DNA of 64,000 nt from NCBI GenBank assembly GCA_002633025.1, contig NMRB01001959.1, positions 19,944 to 83,943 on the forward strand. Direction: 5' to 3'. Positions within the stretch are counted from its first letter, which is position 1, and each line of letters begins with the position of its first letter. The notes beneath the pieces were generated by a model. It was not told where the DNA came from. It saw only the letters and a program-made list of their open reading frames with translations, and did not search any database. The DNA comes from Notospermus geniculatus. Taxonomy: Eukaryota; Nemertea; Pilidiophora; Heteronemertea; Lineidae. This document shows, piece by piece, positions 32,538 through 43,386 of the stretch. A program made the position numbers and the translations under genes.

Positions 32538-33271
32538 TATTGTTGCGACTCCGCACAATATTTTTCCACCATAGAATTTGGTGAACATTTCTGAGCGTAC
32601 ATGTAACCAAACAATACATGCACATTGCCCCACCGGGCAATCTGTATCACCGGGCAATGATTTCTACTACACCGGATCCAACATTTTAACTCATTTTGTG
32701 TTCGATCTGGAAGTGTCCTAAATTATGGAGCATCTCATCTTGTATAACGTCAGTGGTCCAGTTTAAATATCGGCCATTGACAAGAAAATGTGAATGCCAT
32801 CTAACCCTACATTCGATCGGAGGCAGGTTTTATCAGGTATTCTAACCATTCAAGACATTGTGTACAGTATTTCAGCACCAAATTTCAGATGGGTTTCGAA
32901 TGATCTTGTATTAAAAACATTAATTTTAATTAAAAAATCTGAAATATCGAATTCTGACTTTATTTTATTATTCTGACTTTATTTTATTATAGAATAGTAG
33001 AGGTAGCCCTTGTATCCTCCCAGTTTCACTGGGGCAGTTCTATATGGTCGAAAAATCCCAGGGGGCTTCGACCGATGCGATGTATGATTTGAATTCTAAA
33101 GGGAGCATTTTTTCGGGCCACCCGATATACCCAACGGGCTGGTATTCATAAAAGTTAGCAAATGCTTTTACTTAAAGATTTGCACAGTAATGTACAATGA
33201 AAATGTACTACAGCATTTGAAGTTAAACCATTTGCTAGCTTTTATAAATACATGTATTAGCCATTAACACC

Positions 33272-33720
33272 GGCCAACCAGCACCTGGTTTCGTTTTACA
33301 CCCCACAGATGTCTCTGTTATTACGATTTCATTTTGAGTGTAGTTCTCGACACACATAAATCATCGAGTCGCAACGGGTCAGCAGTTGAAATTCAGCAGG
33401 AGGGTGGGCCCTGTGCAGTGTGCTCGATATCGATGAACGTATGTACATTGTATACACATATCCAACGTATTTCAAACAGATTGATGACGAACCAAAGAAA
33501 TGGACATTCGGCGAAGTTAAATCACGTTGCCTATGTTATTGCGTACATGTATGTGGGGTTTCACTGCGGACAATCACTTAGGAGTCGTATCATTTGGACT
33601 ACAGAACTATTACCTATAGGAATCGTATTATTTTTAGGTAGATTGCAGGAAAAATGCGAAACCCTGTCAATGCCCTTTAATAATAATAACTTAAAGATAT
33701 ATTTCGCTCGGAAACTCAAC
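33272..33720 (+). promoter_or_regulatory. Conserved upstream block, first exon B of gene 2
   Basis: Full-length version of the upstream block, collinear with 7715-8189 of gene 1. Putative promoter and 5' UTR. No confident core promoter element. Confidence 0.5.
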
Positions 33721-34023
33721 ATGTTGCAATTCAGTTGGTTCGTAGTCGTTTTTTCATCTGTGTCGGCATTCGATTCAATGGATTGGACTTTGGCCCGACC
33801 TGGACAGTGCATCGGTTTGAGTCCAAGTTCCAAAACACCAATTGAGACACTCTCTGCCGATTCCGATGTGGAATGTGCGCTCAGATGCTCTGAGAATTCT
33901 GCATGCAGGTCCTTTTACTTCCTTGATAAGTGCATGATGTATCCTGGCACGGCTGATAAAGACTGCACTGGGTTTGTGAAGCATGCACCGACAGCAAGTG
34001 TTGGATATTTCGAAGTTCAGAGG
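33721..34023 (+). CDS. PAN-EGF-LamG secreted protein, gene 2, alternative first exon B
   Basis: The 101 residues are the same as exon A except Ala25 and Asp69. Signal peptide, six-cysteine PAN module and the phase-0 AGG/GTAAGT donor are intact. It is the nearer exon to the EGF exon at 35366 and retains the complete upstream block, so it is the better candidate for the main first exon of gene 2. A long upstream in-frame extension exists (from about 33334), but the ATG chosen is the one that begins the signal peptide and is shared by genes 1 and 3. Confidence 0.8.
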
Positions 34024-34289
34024 GTAAGTAGATTAATCATAGGTAGCCCACATGTATAGGCAAAAAGCTGCAAAAAGAGCCATAGCAATGACTGATAATA
34101 GGCCTATTACCATAAAGGAATCAAACCATAAAGGTTTAACTGCGAGCGATGAACTTACTGAGGGATACACTTCATGTGTTGCCACCAGATGTCTCTCACT
34201 GCCTGAATTTAGGCTTTACGTAATAGGCAGGAGATTCAACTTTTTTTGTGGTGAAGGGGAACCTGTCAACTTGATGCTTTTTTAATGAG

Positions 34290-34742
34290 GTACATGTACC
34301 GGCAGACTTAATCCGCGACGCGGCGCTGACTATCAAGTCGGTCATAACTGCGTCACTGAAAGTGAGGCTAACGTCATTTTCCAATTAATTCTGAATAGCA
34401 CACCCTGTTTCTAGGCCAAATATAACTAAAACTGCATATAACTAAAAATTGCACTCAATTTCTGATTTTACTTTTCTACCATTAAGTACAGAGGTGCTAA
34501 AATATATCTTATGGCTTTTGAACAAAAATCTCCGCGGGAACATGATGAATTTAATCGATAAAGTTGACCATTTTAGCGTAAACGACAGGCGAATGGTCGA
34601 CGTCATGGGTTGTGACTGGCGCAGTTTTTGTAACGTCAGAATGACGCACGACGGCTGATGACGTTCAACAATCGCAAAGGCATGCGCACCTGCGTTTTAA
34701 CCGAGTTGATGATCAGCGCCTCCTTTTGTTTGCCGGTACCCC
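34290..34742 (-). mobile_element. GGTACCGGCAAAC TIR element, copy 1
   Basis: Reverse-complement relative of 57145-57541. Shared words are GGAGGCGCTGATCATCAAC, CATCATGTTCCCGCGG (variant) and GCCGCGTCGCGGAT. Both ends carry GGTACCGGC or its complement. The left end is also preserved, truncated, at the end of duplication unit 1 (about 31950-32054). Confidence 0.75.
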
Positions 34743-34944
34743 ATTCCATTTCTGAGGATAACAGAGCTATTTCCAGCACAATGAGTAAAGCCTGGGTCAC
34801 AAATGCCACCGGGCGNCATCGTATGACAGGCAGAAATTGGTGCAGCTCAGCTATCCGTATAGAGTGTTTCCATTGTGGCCATATTGAGGTATAAACAAAA
34901 GAATTTTTCGCCAGTCACGCTGCACTTTTTTTATTTTGAATGTC

Positions 34945-35205
34945 TGGTGTCGTATGCACAAAACATTTTGGGCCGTATGCACCAAACGAAGATTATCTTG
35001 AACTCTGGTTGAGCCACAACTTTTCAATTGTTCAGGTTTGCCAGGGCATGATGTGACAATGGAAAAGTTGTGGCTCAACTTGAGTTCAAGATAATCTTCG
35101 TTTGGTGCATACGGCCCCTTAAGTTTAAAATTTCCCCTATCTTTTGGTTGGAACAGTAGTTTAAGGGAAATTTTATGATGTTTTGTGCATAGGCCTACGA
35201 CCCCT
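34945..35205. mobile_element. Two nested inverted-repeat elements
   Basis: The outer arms GTCGTATGCACAAAACATTT and ATGTTTTGTGCATAGG flank an inner pair at 34969-35118 (GGGCCGTATGCACCAAACGA facing its complement, with AAGATTATCTTGAACTC inside). Both use a CGTATGCAC terminus, so they may be related elements, one inside the other. Confidence 0.65.
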
Positions 35206-35365
35206 GTTCTTCTGCATGGTGTCTTCTGTTGTATACCTCCAACATAGCCGCTGTGACATCATATGAAAGCACCTAATTGAACGTGCCCTAACTCCATTAA
35301 CTGCGTTTTTGTTACAAAGCTATCAAATCTGGTGCCGTTCATTTCCATACAATTGTCCTTTTCAG

Positions 35366-35438
35366 ACCTGTGCTGGATCCAGTTGTAAATGCATTGGACC
35401 ATACAGAGGGAAACATTGCGATATCAATACAATTATTG
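35366..35438 (+). CDS. PAN-EGF-LamG secreted protein, gene 2, exon 2 (half EGF-like domain)
   Basis: A 73-nt mini-exon after CCTTTTCAG and before GTAAGA, phase 0 to 1. It encodes TCAGSSCKCIGPYRGKHC then DINTII, one residue longer than gene 1. The four cysteines keep the C-x4-C-x-C-x8-C spacing. More than 100 bp of intron on either side is conserved with gene 1, from GCTGTGACATCATATGAAA at the left to CGTAAACGGACTACGCACAC at the right. Confidence 0.8.
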
Positions 35439-35696
35439 GTAAGAAAGTGTCTGAAGCAGGTTCCACTATGCGTATTGCGTGTGCGTTTTATCCGTTCATG
35501 GAAGGAAGCAGCCATTGCTTTATATGAGCCCCTCCGTAAACGGACTACGCACACGCAACACGCATTCATGGATAACCTCCTTTAAGCAGGGTTCACTGGC
35601 ACACGGATTTTGTCCGGTCAAATGGGCTTCCGCGTTGTCGTATCCGGAAAACTAGGGGCAAATGGATTAGAATCGGACCGGATCCGTGCGCCAGTG

Positions 35697-35844
35697 GGGA
35701 GGTTTCGAAATCAAACGATAAACGTAAACGTTAACGACAACTTTCTTTTTGTACCGAAATGCAATGCAAAATCTGTTTAATGTGTAGTATGAAAAAAAAC
35801 GTTGTCGTAAAGTTTTGGTTTATCGTTTGATTTCGAAACCTCCC
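35697..35844. mobile_element. GGGAGGTTTCG foldback MITE, copy 2, with CAGTG flanks
   Basis: A 148-bp inverted repeat closely related to 13562-13709. It is flanked by CAGTG at 35692-35696 and at 35845-35849, a likely 5-bp target duplication. Confidence 0.8.
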
Positions 35845-36061
35845 CAGTGATACAGCACCGAACGAGATTTTAGCTAAGGTTACACCTGTTGAAAATACCC
35901 GTGTTTTTCCAGACCCGTGTCAAACCCGTGTGTACGAAAATCCCAGCGAGAGGTCACACTACTACATTGTAGTTAAGTAGCACGGCGACAGTTGCGCTGC
36001 ATACATTGACTCTTCGGTCATTTCTGAATTGGCACACATTGTCGGAGGCGCGAAAACGACT

Positions 36062-36966
36062 TAGACTTAGACTTACTTAGACTTAGACTATTACTTTATT
36101 ACGCTCTAACTACAAGAGTAGTACATAGAGGAAACAATATTATAATGCAAAGTCAACACAACACAAGAATGTAGAAGAATGGAATACAAAGTATAGGATA
36201 ACTTAGCCTTTTTGCCAGTGACCAGCCTACACCAAAAGTTTAACATTCTAATTTTAACAAAGACAGTTAAATCATATCTTCCCAGTTCACCAAGGATTGG
36301 TGTATTACGACAAAATTTACTCTTCCTCATAATCAATTTACAAAATCGCTGCTGAACCTTATCTAAAACCTCAACATTCTCAAAGCCAAAAACCTCAGCA
36401 CCATATAAGAGTGTTGGTACTACACAGGAGTCAAATAACTTTAACATGATGTCAACCGATAGTTCAAGTCTCCTGCCTTTCTGAAAAATAGAGAACATAG
36501 CTTTTGTGGCTTTATCTGCCAAAACCTTTTTAGCTTTGTTGAAGTTCCCATTCCATCTAAAGAGAATCCCCAAATAGTTATATTCTTCAACCCTTTCGAC
36601 TATTTTCCCACCAAATTTGAAGTCACAAATATTTTTCAGACGGACTTTAGATTTAGTGAAAACTAAAATTTTTGTTTTAGTTATATTAACCTGCAGTCTG
36701 TTCATCATACAGTAATTATACAGGGTATCTAACAAAAATTGTAGGTCTTCTTCACTGTCTGCCAAGAGAATTGTGTCATCGGCATACATCATGACAAAGA
36801 GTTTAAGCAGGGTATCTAATTCATCATCTAAATTCCTAGCCCTCTTATCAAGCTTTCCAATTAGTGACAGACCTACCTGGTTCTTGATATCTTGGCTAAG
36901 AAAGTACTTTTCCATGTCGTTTAAAAAGATAGCAAATAGCATGACGTCACTTAGTGGCTGCGCCAT
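36062..36966 (-). mobile_element. 5'-truncated non-LTR retrotransposon fragment with (GTCTAA)n tail
   Basis: On the minus strand the RT fragment (see next entry) is followed by AATAAAGTAATAGTCTAAG and a short (GTCTAA)n tail at 36062-36090. Such a 3' microsatellite tail and 5' truncation are hallmarks of target-primed insertion. It interrupts a region of CCCGTGT-rich sequence (about 35880-37140) whose right end matches 477-585. Confidence 0.75.
36106..36966 (-). pseudogene. Reverse transcriptase C-terminal half (I/Jockey-group LINE), truncated
   Basis: About 280 codons remain open. The frame enters just before LLFAIFLNDMEKYF, then has the catalytic MMYADD box, NITKTKILVF, YNYLGILF and the VVPTLLYGAEVFGF and ILGELGRYDL tail motifs of I/Jockey-like elements. 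Everything upstream of motif 5 (fingers, endonuclease, ORF1) is missing, so the apparent ATG near 36966 is host sequence. It is the longest intact frame in the window, but a remnant only. Confidence 0.85.
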
Positions 36967-38822
36967 CTGTCGCCGTGCGAAGAACTAACGAAAACACGGG
37001 GACTTCGAAAAGCACGGCGAGATTGCCGTGTCTCAAAAGCCGTGTTTAATTTTTCAGACACGGGTTTCTTGAAGCCCGGCAATTCATAGGTGTGACCGCA
37101 AAAAACCCGGGGATTTTATGTAGTGTAACCACACGGCTATAGAAGACGCTGTGCAATGCACGCGAAAAATCTTTGTCTGGATGAAGTGCAGCATGAAATA
37201 ACAAAGGTTTTAACCGCCCTCGCCTCGGTGTAACCGTAGCCTCCGTGTACACTCAGCCGCGGACCGTAGGCAAATGAAGCGCGACAAGAAATCCATCCCT
37301 TCTTTTCGGTGGGATGTTGTCGCGCGCCGATCGCCGAAGGTATACGCAGTAGGAGGATGAATTTATCTTATGCTGTAGGATTCCGCGTAAACGCCCCTCA
37401 AAAATATTGTGATATTCCTGACTCTTTCGCATTCACTGTCTTTTTTGGTAAGCTGCAGAGTAAACGCATGGGAAATGTCTTTCTGTGGTTACATATTGGG
37501 CCCGATCTTTTGGCGAGGCAAAGCTCTACAACATCGTCATGCAACCAGCAAGCCACTAGTCCTCGTTGTTTAGAATGGTCTGCGGCAGCACTCTATCTCA
37601 CTGCGAAACTGATCATCTGATTGTCATTCTCCCTTGACAGCGTAATGCAAGCGGGTCAGCTTTAAATCGCATGTCTCCAACACGTTTGAAATTCAGACGC
37701 AGGGTTTTGAACAGGCCTGCGGTTTGCAACGTGCCCCCAACATCAATATTAGTCCGCTGTTATTGGACTTAGGAAATTTTTGGCCTCAGATCTATGGGCG
37801 GTTATAACCGCAAATAAAGGACATCAAAACGAGGACATCGTATATGCAAAACGAGCACATTGTATTTGTTGAACGAAGTCTATGTGATGTAGCGCGATGT
37901 CTATGTTACACGGCATAGACAAGAAAGTACATAGGATAAACTCTGTGCACAAAGCACAAAGAGGACAGCACACACCACAACAAGGACGTTACGAAACGAA
38001 GACAGCATGCACCACGAAAAGGACGTTGCGAAACGGAGACAACAGGTGGCGCTCGCGTCGCTCTTTTCTCATTGTTGGGAAGTGTTATTTTTAGCCTGAT
38101 TTTTTTGTGAAAAACCGTGAATTTCCGTTCTCTACGTAGGCATACAGTATCATGATAGGTGGTTGGTCATCGGCATGAATAATATCGCAGAATTTTTTGC
38201 TGGTCGTGTCAATCTAATCAGTCGGGAGAGGATCCAAAATTCGCTGAATTGGACCGCTCTTTTGAGGAAGCTTTTGTTTTTCAAGTAGACAGTGTAGCGA
38301 TATTATTCATGCCGATGACCTACTATCTATCATCTTACTGTACGCCTACATAGTAAACGGAAATTCACGGTTTTTCCCAAAAAAATCAGGCTGAAAACAA
38401 CACTTCACAACAATGAGAAAACGGCGACGCGAGCGCCACCTGTTGTCTTTCGTGGTGCATGCTGTCTTCGTTTCGTAACGTCCTTGTTGTGGCGTGTGCT
38501 GTCCTCTTTGTGCTTTGTGCACAGAGTTTATTCTATGTACTTTCTTGTCTATGCCGTGTAACATACACAGTAAAAAATATAGTGTTAAGGTAACACTGAA
38601 AATGGGTGTTAACTTTAAAGCGGACCCGAAACCCCAAATGCTTTCCTCGCTTAATAAATACTTTTTCGGAGTCACAACAGCACCATGTTCAAACTGACAC
38701 GGCCTTTCTGATATGACATACACGTATGTAGGAGATACCCGGTTAAACAACAATCATTGCTCCTTCGGGGAAGTTCGTTTTTCCATCGGGCAACATCGCG
38801 AAAACTGGGAATCCCCGATTCG

Positions 38823-39142
38823 AGTGACGTCACACGTGCTTTTTCGCGTGACGTCACAAGTCCTTTTCTTTGTTGACGTCTCCGCCCAGCTGGTTGTCAC
38901 GCTGCACTCTGCCATGGGCATCAGGCTCAGCGTCCCTTGCGTTGGATGTTGTTTTTGTCGATTTTCGCTATGCAATCATGGTTTGTTGCAAGAGCCACCC
39001 ACTCTGGGATTCAAAGGAGTAAGTTTTTTTCACTTTCGCCAACGATAGCCGCAAAACACTTTGGATACGGCGATGCCGTAGAGGAGTCAATGTTGTCCTG
39101 CGTCTGGGTCGCACCAGCACCGAAAAAGCACGTGTGACGTCA
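38823..39142. repeat. Inverted GTGACGTCACACGTGC arms inside the nested element
   Basis: GTGACGTCACACGTGCTTTT at 38823 faces GCACGTGTGACGTCAC near 39127. GTGACGTCAC occurs a third time near 38848, and TTGACGTC near 38872. TGACGTCA is the CRE/ATF palindrome, although it may just be the terminus of another element. Frames in between have no known motif. Confidence 0.65.
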
Positions 39143-39240
39143 CAACCTAGCCCTAGCGGCCGAAATCGTAAGTACGTTTGAAAAGCAGCGGGAAAATTGG
39201 GTGGTCGCCCAGCTGCGATAAAACAACGTTATATCTTTTG

Positions 39241-39289
39241 NNNNNNNNNNNNNNNNNNNNNNNNNNNNNNNNNNNNNNNNNNNNNNNNN
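39241..39289. other. Assembly gap (49 N)
   Basis: Undetermined bases inside the nested element. Confidence 1.
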
Positions 39290-39788
39290 TCTTTTTGGAA
39301 TGGAGAAATCAGCAAATAGTTATCAGTGGTAGCTAACACTACTTTATAGTGTTAGACTTTTACTTTAACACCATTAATGGGTGTTCAAAAAGGTTAACAC
39401 CGATGGCTAACACCAATTTTAAGTGTCAAGCATCCCCTAACACTATTTATGGGTGTTAAACATTGTTAACACCGACCTTCAACACTTAGTAATGGTGTTA
39501 AAATGTCTTAACACTCTTTTTAACACTGATTTCTAGTGTTATCAGATAGTTAACACTACTTTTGGGTGTATGGTTAACACTACTTTTTTTACTGTGTAGA
39601 CATCGCGCTACATCACATAGACTTCGTTCAACAAATACAATGTCCTCGTTTTGCATATACGATGTCCTCGTTTTGATGTCCTTTATTTGCGGTTATAACC
39701 GCCCATACAGATCAGCCGACGACGAGCAAAGTGGGTGAACACAGTAATCAAAATAATTTTATAATATTCGGAAGATATTCTTCTACAG

Positions 39789-40480
39789 ATGCAGCCTCAA
39801 TTCTACCAATGGATGAAGTGAAGAATGGCAAAGTTGTTGGCTACGGTATAACGCCTACAGTTTGTGGTAATCCAACTTTTATAACCGGAAAGAACGGTAA
39901 GGCAATTAAGCTTGAACCACCGGCTTATTTGGATTATGAAGATCAACGGAGTCGGTGTTTAGGGAACATGGATCTCTGTAGTAAAGGTTGGTCTGCAGTC
40001 ATGTATGTGTTTTTCACTAAAGTGGATGGAAAATATCAAGAATATATTCTCTCTAGTGGAGGTCAAACCTACAAATCGAAGGTTGGGATGTACATGGCGT
40101 ATCACGACAATGGAGACCTGAAATCATCATTCAAGACTTCGACAAGGAGATACAGCGTTACCGTCGCGAACATTGCTCTTCAGACCTGGTACCACGTAGG
40201 GTTAACCTGGCGTTCCAGTTCGGGTCTTATGCTGTTCCTGAATGGCGAGCCTAAAAGTGAGGATAAGGGAGGAGAACCGATAAAGGAGACCAGCGACAAT
40301 TTCAAATCGTTCAGAATCGGAATGCCAAACAACCTAACCCCCGGGAAAGGATTTGATTACTATGGAAAGTGCCTGATTGGCGATCTGATTATTTGGGAGA
40401 AATGGATATCTGCTGAGGTAATTTTAAACATCTTCAGAACACCAAACTATGCTACCGGTACAGGAAAAAAAGTGAAATAA
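39789..40480 (+). CDS. PAN-EGF-LamG secreted protein, gene 2, exon 3 (LamG/pentraxin-like domain)
   Basis: It starts after TATTCTTCTACAG, phase 1, as in gene 1, and encodes about 230 residues to TAA, giving a product near 355 residues. The landmarks WYHVGLTW, GLMLFLNG and DLIIWEKWISAEVI are present. The TVCGNP, RCLGNMDLC and YYGKC cysteines are conserved with gene 1. Variable positions cluster after FFTK (VDGKYQEYILSS against VVGEKPDYVLSS) and around the SSG loop. A 4-nt A insertion near the end changes the frame relative to gene 1, replacing the terminal GK with GKKVK and moving the stop into the poly(A) signal. Confidence 0.85.
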
Positions 40481-40481
40481 A
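40476..40481 (+). terminator. Poly(A) signal AATAAA containing the stop codon (gene 2)
   Basis: The TAA stop at 40478-40480 is part of AATAAA. The 3' UTR should therefore be only one or two dozen nucleotides. Confidence 0.6.
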
Positions 40482-40586
40482 GTTACACAGTAACCAAGTC
40501 ACACAAAAAAGTGTTCTTTACTCACTATCTTTCCGTATCAAATTAAAGACTAATTTGCGACAGTCAAAGGACACTTAATTTCGTGG

Positions 40587-41285
40587 CCCACGAAATTTAC
40601 AATTTCAAAATTACAAATTTCGTACGAGCGGATTACATGCCCAGGTAAGCCTGGATTTGCAGTTGGCCGTGTTCTAAATGGTATTCCAAGGCAGCAAAGC
40701 CACAGCACTTGTCCAAATATGCACGTGAAGAAATCAATTCTGATGTGAGTACAGATATGCATTCAAGGTGGCGGCGTTCGATTCTCTGTTCAGTTAACTT
40801 GATTGGCACGACGAAATGGCTTTAAATTCGAATTCGTAGATTATTTCGCGAGTGTCTACTCCAACTGTGAAAAAAATACACATTTTATCGTGCTATTGAA
40901 ACTTACTCATTTTCCTCAAAAGACAATTTAGGCTCACGAAATTCACAATTTCAAAATTACCAATTTCGTACTTTAGCGGATTACCTAGATTCTCAGTTGG
41001 CCGTGGGCTAAGTGGCATTCGAAGGCAGCAAAGCCACAACAGTTGTGCAAATATGCACGTGGTAGGAAATTAATTCTGATGTGAGTACAGATATACATTC
41101 AAGATGGCCGCGTCCGATTCTCTATTTAGACAACTTGACTGGCACGACCAAATGGCTTTAAATTCGAGTTTGTAGGTTATTTCGCGAGTGTCTACTACTG
41201 TGAAAATTACATGTACACATTTTATCGTGCTGTTGAAACTTACTCATTTTCCTCAAAAGACAATTTAGATGGATTTATCGTAGTT
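40587..41285. repeat. Tandem duplication, unit about 345 bp, downstream of gene 2
   Basis: Units start near 40587 and 40930 with CACGAAATTNACAATTTC and share TTTCGTACTTTAGCGGATTA, AGTTGGCCGTG, AGGCAGCAAAGCCACA, AATTCTGATGTGAGTACAGA and GAAACTTACTCATTTTCCTC. Each contains a short open stretch with splice-like ends that is broken in other copies, so it is not called a gene. Confidence 0.75.
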
Positions 41286-41833
41286 CCGGTGGTGAAGTTA
41301 TAATTTGCCCTGCTCATCTCAGCCATATTGATAAAACAACGACATGACAGAACGTCAGTGCGGTGAGAGAATTAACTAAAATATCAGCATTTATAATTCA
41401 ATATAATTAATCCTAGCAGGTGGGAATGCCAAAGGACAGTATTTCTTGATCTAGCAGTTGGCCTATTCTACCCGCGAAATACCAGTGGTCAAGGGCTTAA
41501 ATCGCAAGTTGATTAGAAATAGCCGATAAGGAGGTTGCTGCAGATTTGCATTGGGTTTTATCAACAGGAGAATTTTGACCGAAGGCTATAGTCAATTTGC
41601 TTATTTAACAGTAGAGTCGATAAAGTAAGTACATGTATCAATATCAAATTATGGCAGGCGCTGAAGGTTGTCCAGAATGGCAAAGTTGGTGCTTGGCCGG
41701 CTGAGTTCTGCCACTACGTGGACAAGAAGGATTGGAAATGGAACTGTTGTGAATAATCAAGGTATCATTAACTACATGTACGTATATGTAATCTTATTTT
41801 TTAATTAATATTTACATGTATTACATGTACATA

Positions 41834-42052
41834 CAGTAAACTCGAGTTTAAACCACCGGTTCATAAGCACACCCACAGTCGAAATAGGAGTGAATAAAAC
41901 ATACCAACTATTACGCTGAATGGCTGGAATTGCTTGTACGATCACAACCACGTGATGGAATGAATAGTTGCTTAGGGCCTAGGGTGAAACTGACCCTAAT
42001 TTGGGTGGGCTTATGAACATAATGAACCGGTGGTTTAAACTCGAGTTTACTG
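41834..42052. mobile_element. 219-bp TIR MITE with TA target duplication
   Basis: CAGTAAACTCGAGTTTAAAC faces GTTTAAACTCGAGTTTACTG, and ACCGGTTCATAAGC faces its complement. TA flanks both ends (41832-41833, 42053-42054). Confidence 0.8.
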
Positions 42053-42224
42053 TATTATTATAACATTATTGACATACATTATTAACATATTAACATTATA
42101 TGAAATTTCCATGCCGTGGTCAAATAATTCCAACGCGTTTAAGTTACCGGGTATTGCTTTTACGCCAACATTATGTAATCAACTGTCAAAACCTGTACAA
42201 GAGAGAGAAAGAATAGATGGAAAA

Positions 42225-42303
42225 GAGGGGATTTGAACCTACATGTACTACACGATTTCGGATCTGCATGCAATTTAAAGCATGGCGCATCTGGCGACTT
42301 TTC
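42225..42303 (-). repeat. tRNA-like SINE head, minus strand, paralogue of 19657-19734
   Basis: Minus strand shows GTAGGTTCAAATCCCC (B box) and AGTCGCCAGATGCGCC (A-box-like). Same position relative to gene 2 as the copy near gene 1. Confidence 0.5.
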
Positions 42304-42343
42304 AACCGTTGTTCGTGACGACTTCCCTTTCAAATACAATGTA

Positions 42344-43384
42344 CACCCTTAGTCAAAAGTAAATAGACAGCTTCTAAATTCAATATTTCTTTCAACATTA
42401 ATGAAACGCATTTTTTCTTTTTATACTCACTCATAACAACTGCTTCGGCACCTCTTTCCACCGAAATGACCCAGGTATACAGTTTAGTGACTTTTTGGTG
42501 AAAGATCGTAATTTTGTCAAAAAATGAGGTTTTTTATTATCGCCTTCGCAAAATCGAGAACCTGAGCATTTTACAGCTCTACTGTTTCCAGACACAATGA
42601 TATTTTGAAATAAAGAATTGAAGCTTCTGCAACCGAGTTATTGATGGTTTCTTACAGTCAATTTTAGGGTTTTCCAGTTGCCAGTCTGACACCACATTCA
42701 TAACCAACCAGTTGTGACGCGGCAAGTTCAGGGTCACGAATAATAATCGCTATTCATACTGGGCCTATTTCACCGAGCCTTTGGAATTTCAATAAGACAT
42801 AATGTGAATAACAATAAGGCATTAGTAGGCTTGGGATGACGTTCCGAGCTATAGGCGATTACCGCAGACACCTAACCACAAAGCATGTTTGCCCGTTCAA
42901 AACTAAACTATAGTGCACAATACAATCAATAATAATGATGCAACGCAATCAATGTGGTTTGCCCCGAGCGTGTGCTTTGTGACGGGGAACTGCTGAATAT
43001 TCAACACTTGGTCGGTATGAAATGCGGAAGAGCACGTGGAAGATCGAACTTGGCTAACCGAACAAAATCACTGCAAAAGTCCCTCTGTAACTTAGTTCCC
43101 CCTACAGATCCATGGGATCCGAAAGCTAGATTCTACTCAGAAACAAATGTGCTTCAAGATTGCATAGGTGCGATCACCAACAAATCCCGAATAAAAAATC
43201 ACTTTTTTTGATGAAAATTCAAACTTTCATAAAAAAATCAGTTCAAAGGATAGCAAGATAATTTTGGTGTAAGAAGGTGCCAAAGTAATTGTTATCAATG
43301 GAAATAAAAAGAAAAATTGTGCCTCGCTGCTATTTTAGGAAATATTGAATTTAGTAGCTGTCTATTTACTTTTGACTAAGGGTG
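42344..43384. mobile_element. 1.04-kb TIR element, CACCCTTARTCAAAAGTAAAT family, copy 1
   Basis: The ends CACCCTTAGTCAAAAGTAAA and TTTACTTTTGACTAAGGGTG are inverted repeats flanked by TA (42342-42343, 43385-43386). An 85-codon frame inside (42954-43211) has no recognised motif. A relative lies at 57916-58929. Confidence 0.8.
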
Positions 43385-43386
43385 TA

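Larger units (their letters stand above)
32055..34402 (+). repeat. Tandem segmental duplication carrying a first exon, unit 2
   Basis: Near-identical to 29062-32054 without the 802-bp insertion. The very low divergence in both exon and non-coding parts indicates a recent event. Confidence 0.9.
38566..39596. mobile_element. TIR element of reiterated AGTGTTAAC words, inserted in the foldback arm
   Basis: The ends are CACAGTAAAAAATA and TACTTTTTTTACTGTG, flanked by TA (38564-38565 and 39597-39598). The opposite arm of the host foldback reads GTCTATGTTACACGG without interruption (about 37899-37913), the empty site. Both ends are built of TAACACT, GGTGTTAA and GTTAACAC words (38580-38612 and 39330-39596). 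The middle is unrelated DNA and a 49-bp gap, probably a further insertion. Confidence 0.85.
37793..39707. mobile_element. 1.9-kb foldback element with CAGATC target duplication, disrupted by a second element
   Basis: The ends TATGGGCGGTTATAACCGC and GCGGTTATAACCGCCCATA are perfect inverted repeats. Arms of several hundred bp follow (GGACATCAAAACGAGGACAT, CACAAAGAGGACAGCACAC, GGAAATTCACGGTTTTT and complements). CAGATC flanks both ends (37787-37792, 39708-39713). Gene 1 has no such element at the homologous point (about 14677). Its right end lies only about 80 bp before the LamG exon of gene 2. Confidence 0.85.

Noticed and set aside
33334-33720. Start of gene 2 far upstream, giving a product of more than 240 residues from this exon alone
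   Set aside because: The extension is not maintained in exon A, has stops or shifts in gene 1, and would bury the signal peptide. The ATG at 33721 fits all three genes.
38713-39137. Protein gene between the GTGACGTCAC arms
   Set aside because: The frames (66-111 codons) have no motif, lie inside a nested transposable element, and are bounded by element words.
40657-40747. Possible extra exon downstream of gene 2 (acceptor TTTGCAG, donor GTGAGT, about 28 codons open)
   Set aside because: The LamG exon already ends in a stop codon and poly(A) signal. The frame is broken in the adjacent tandem copy (about 41000) and in the gene 1 paralogue (about 17240).
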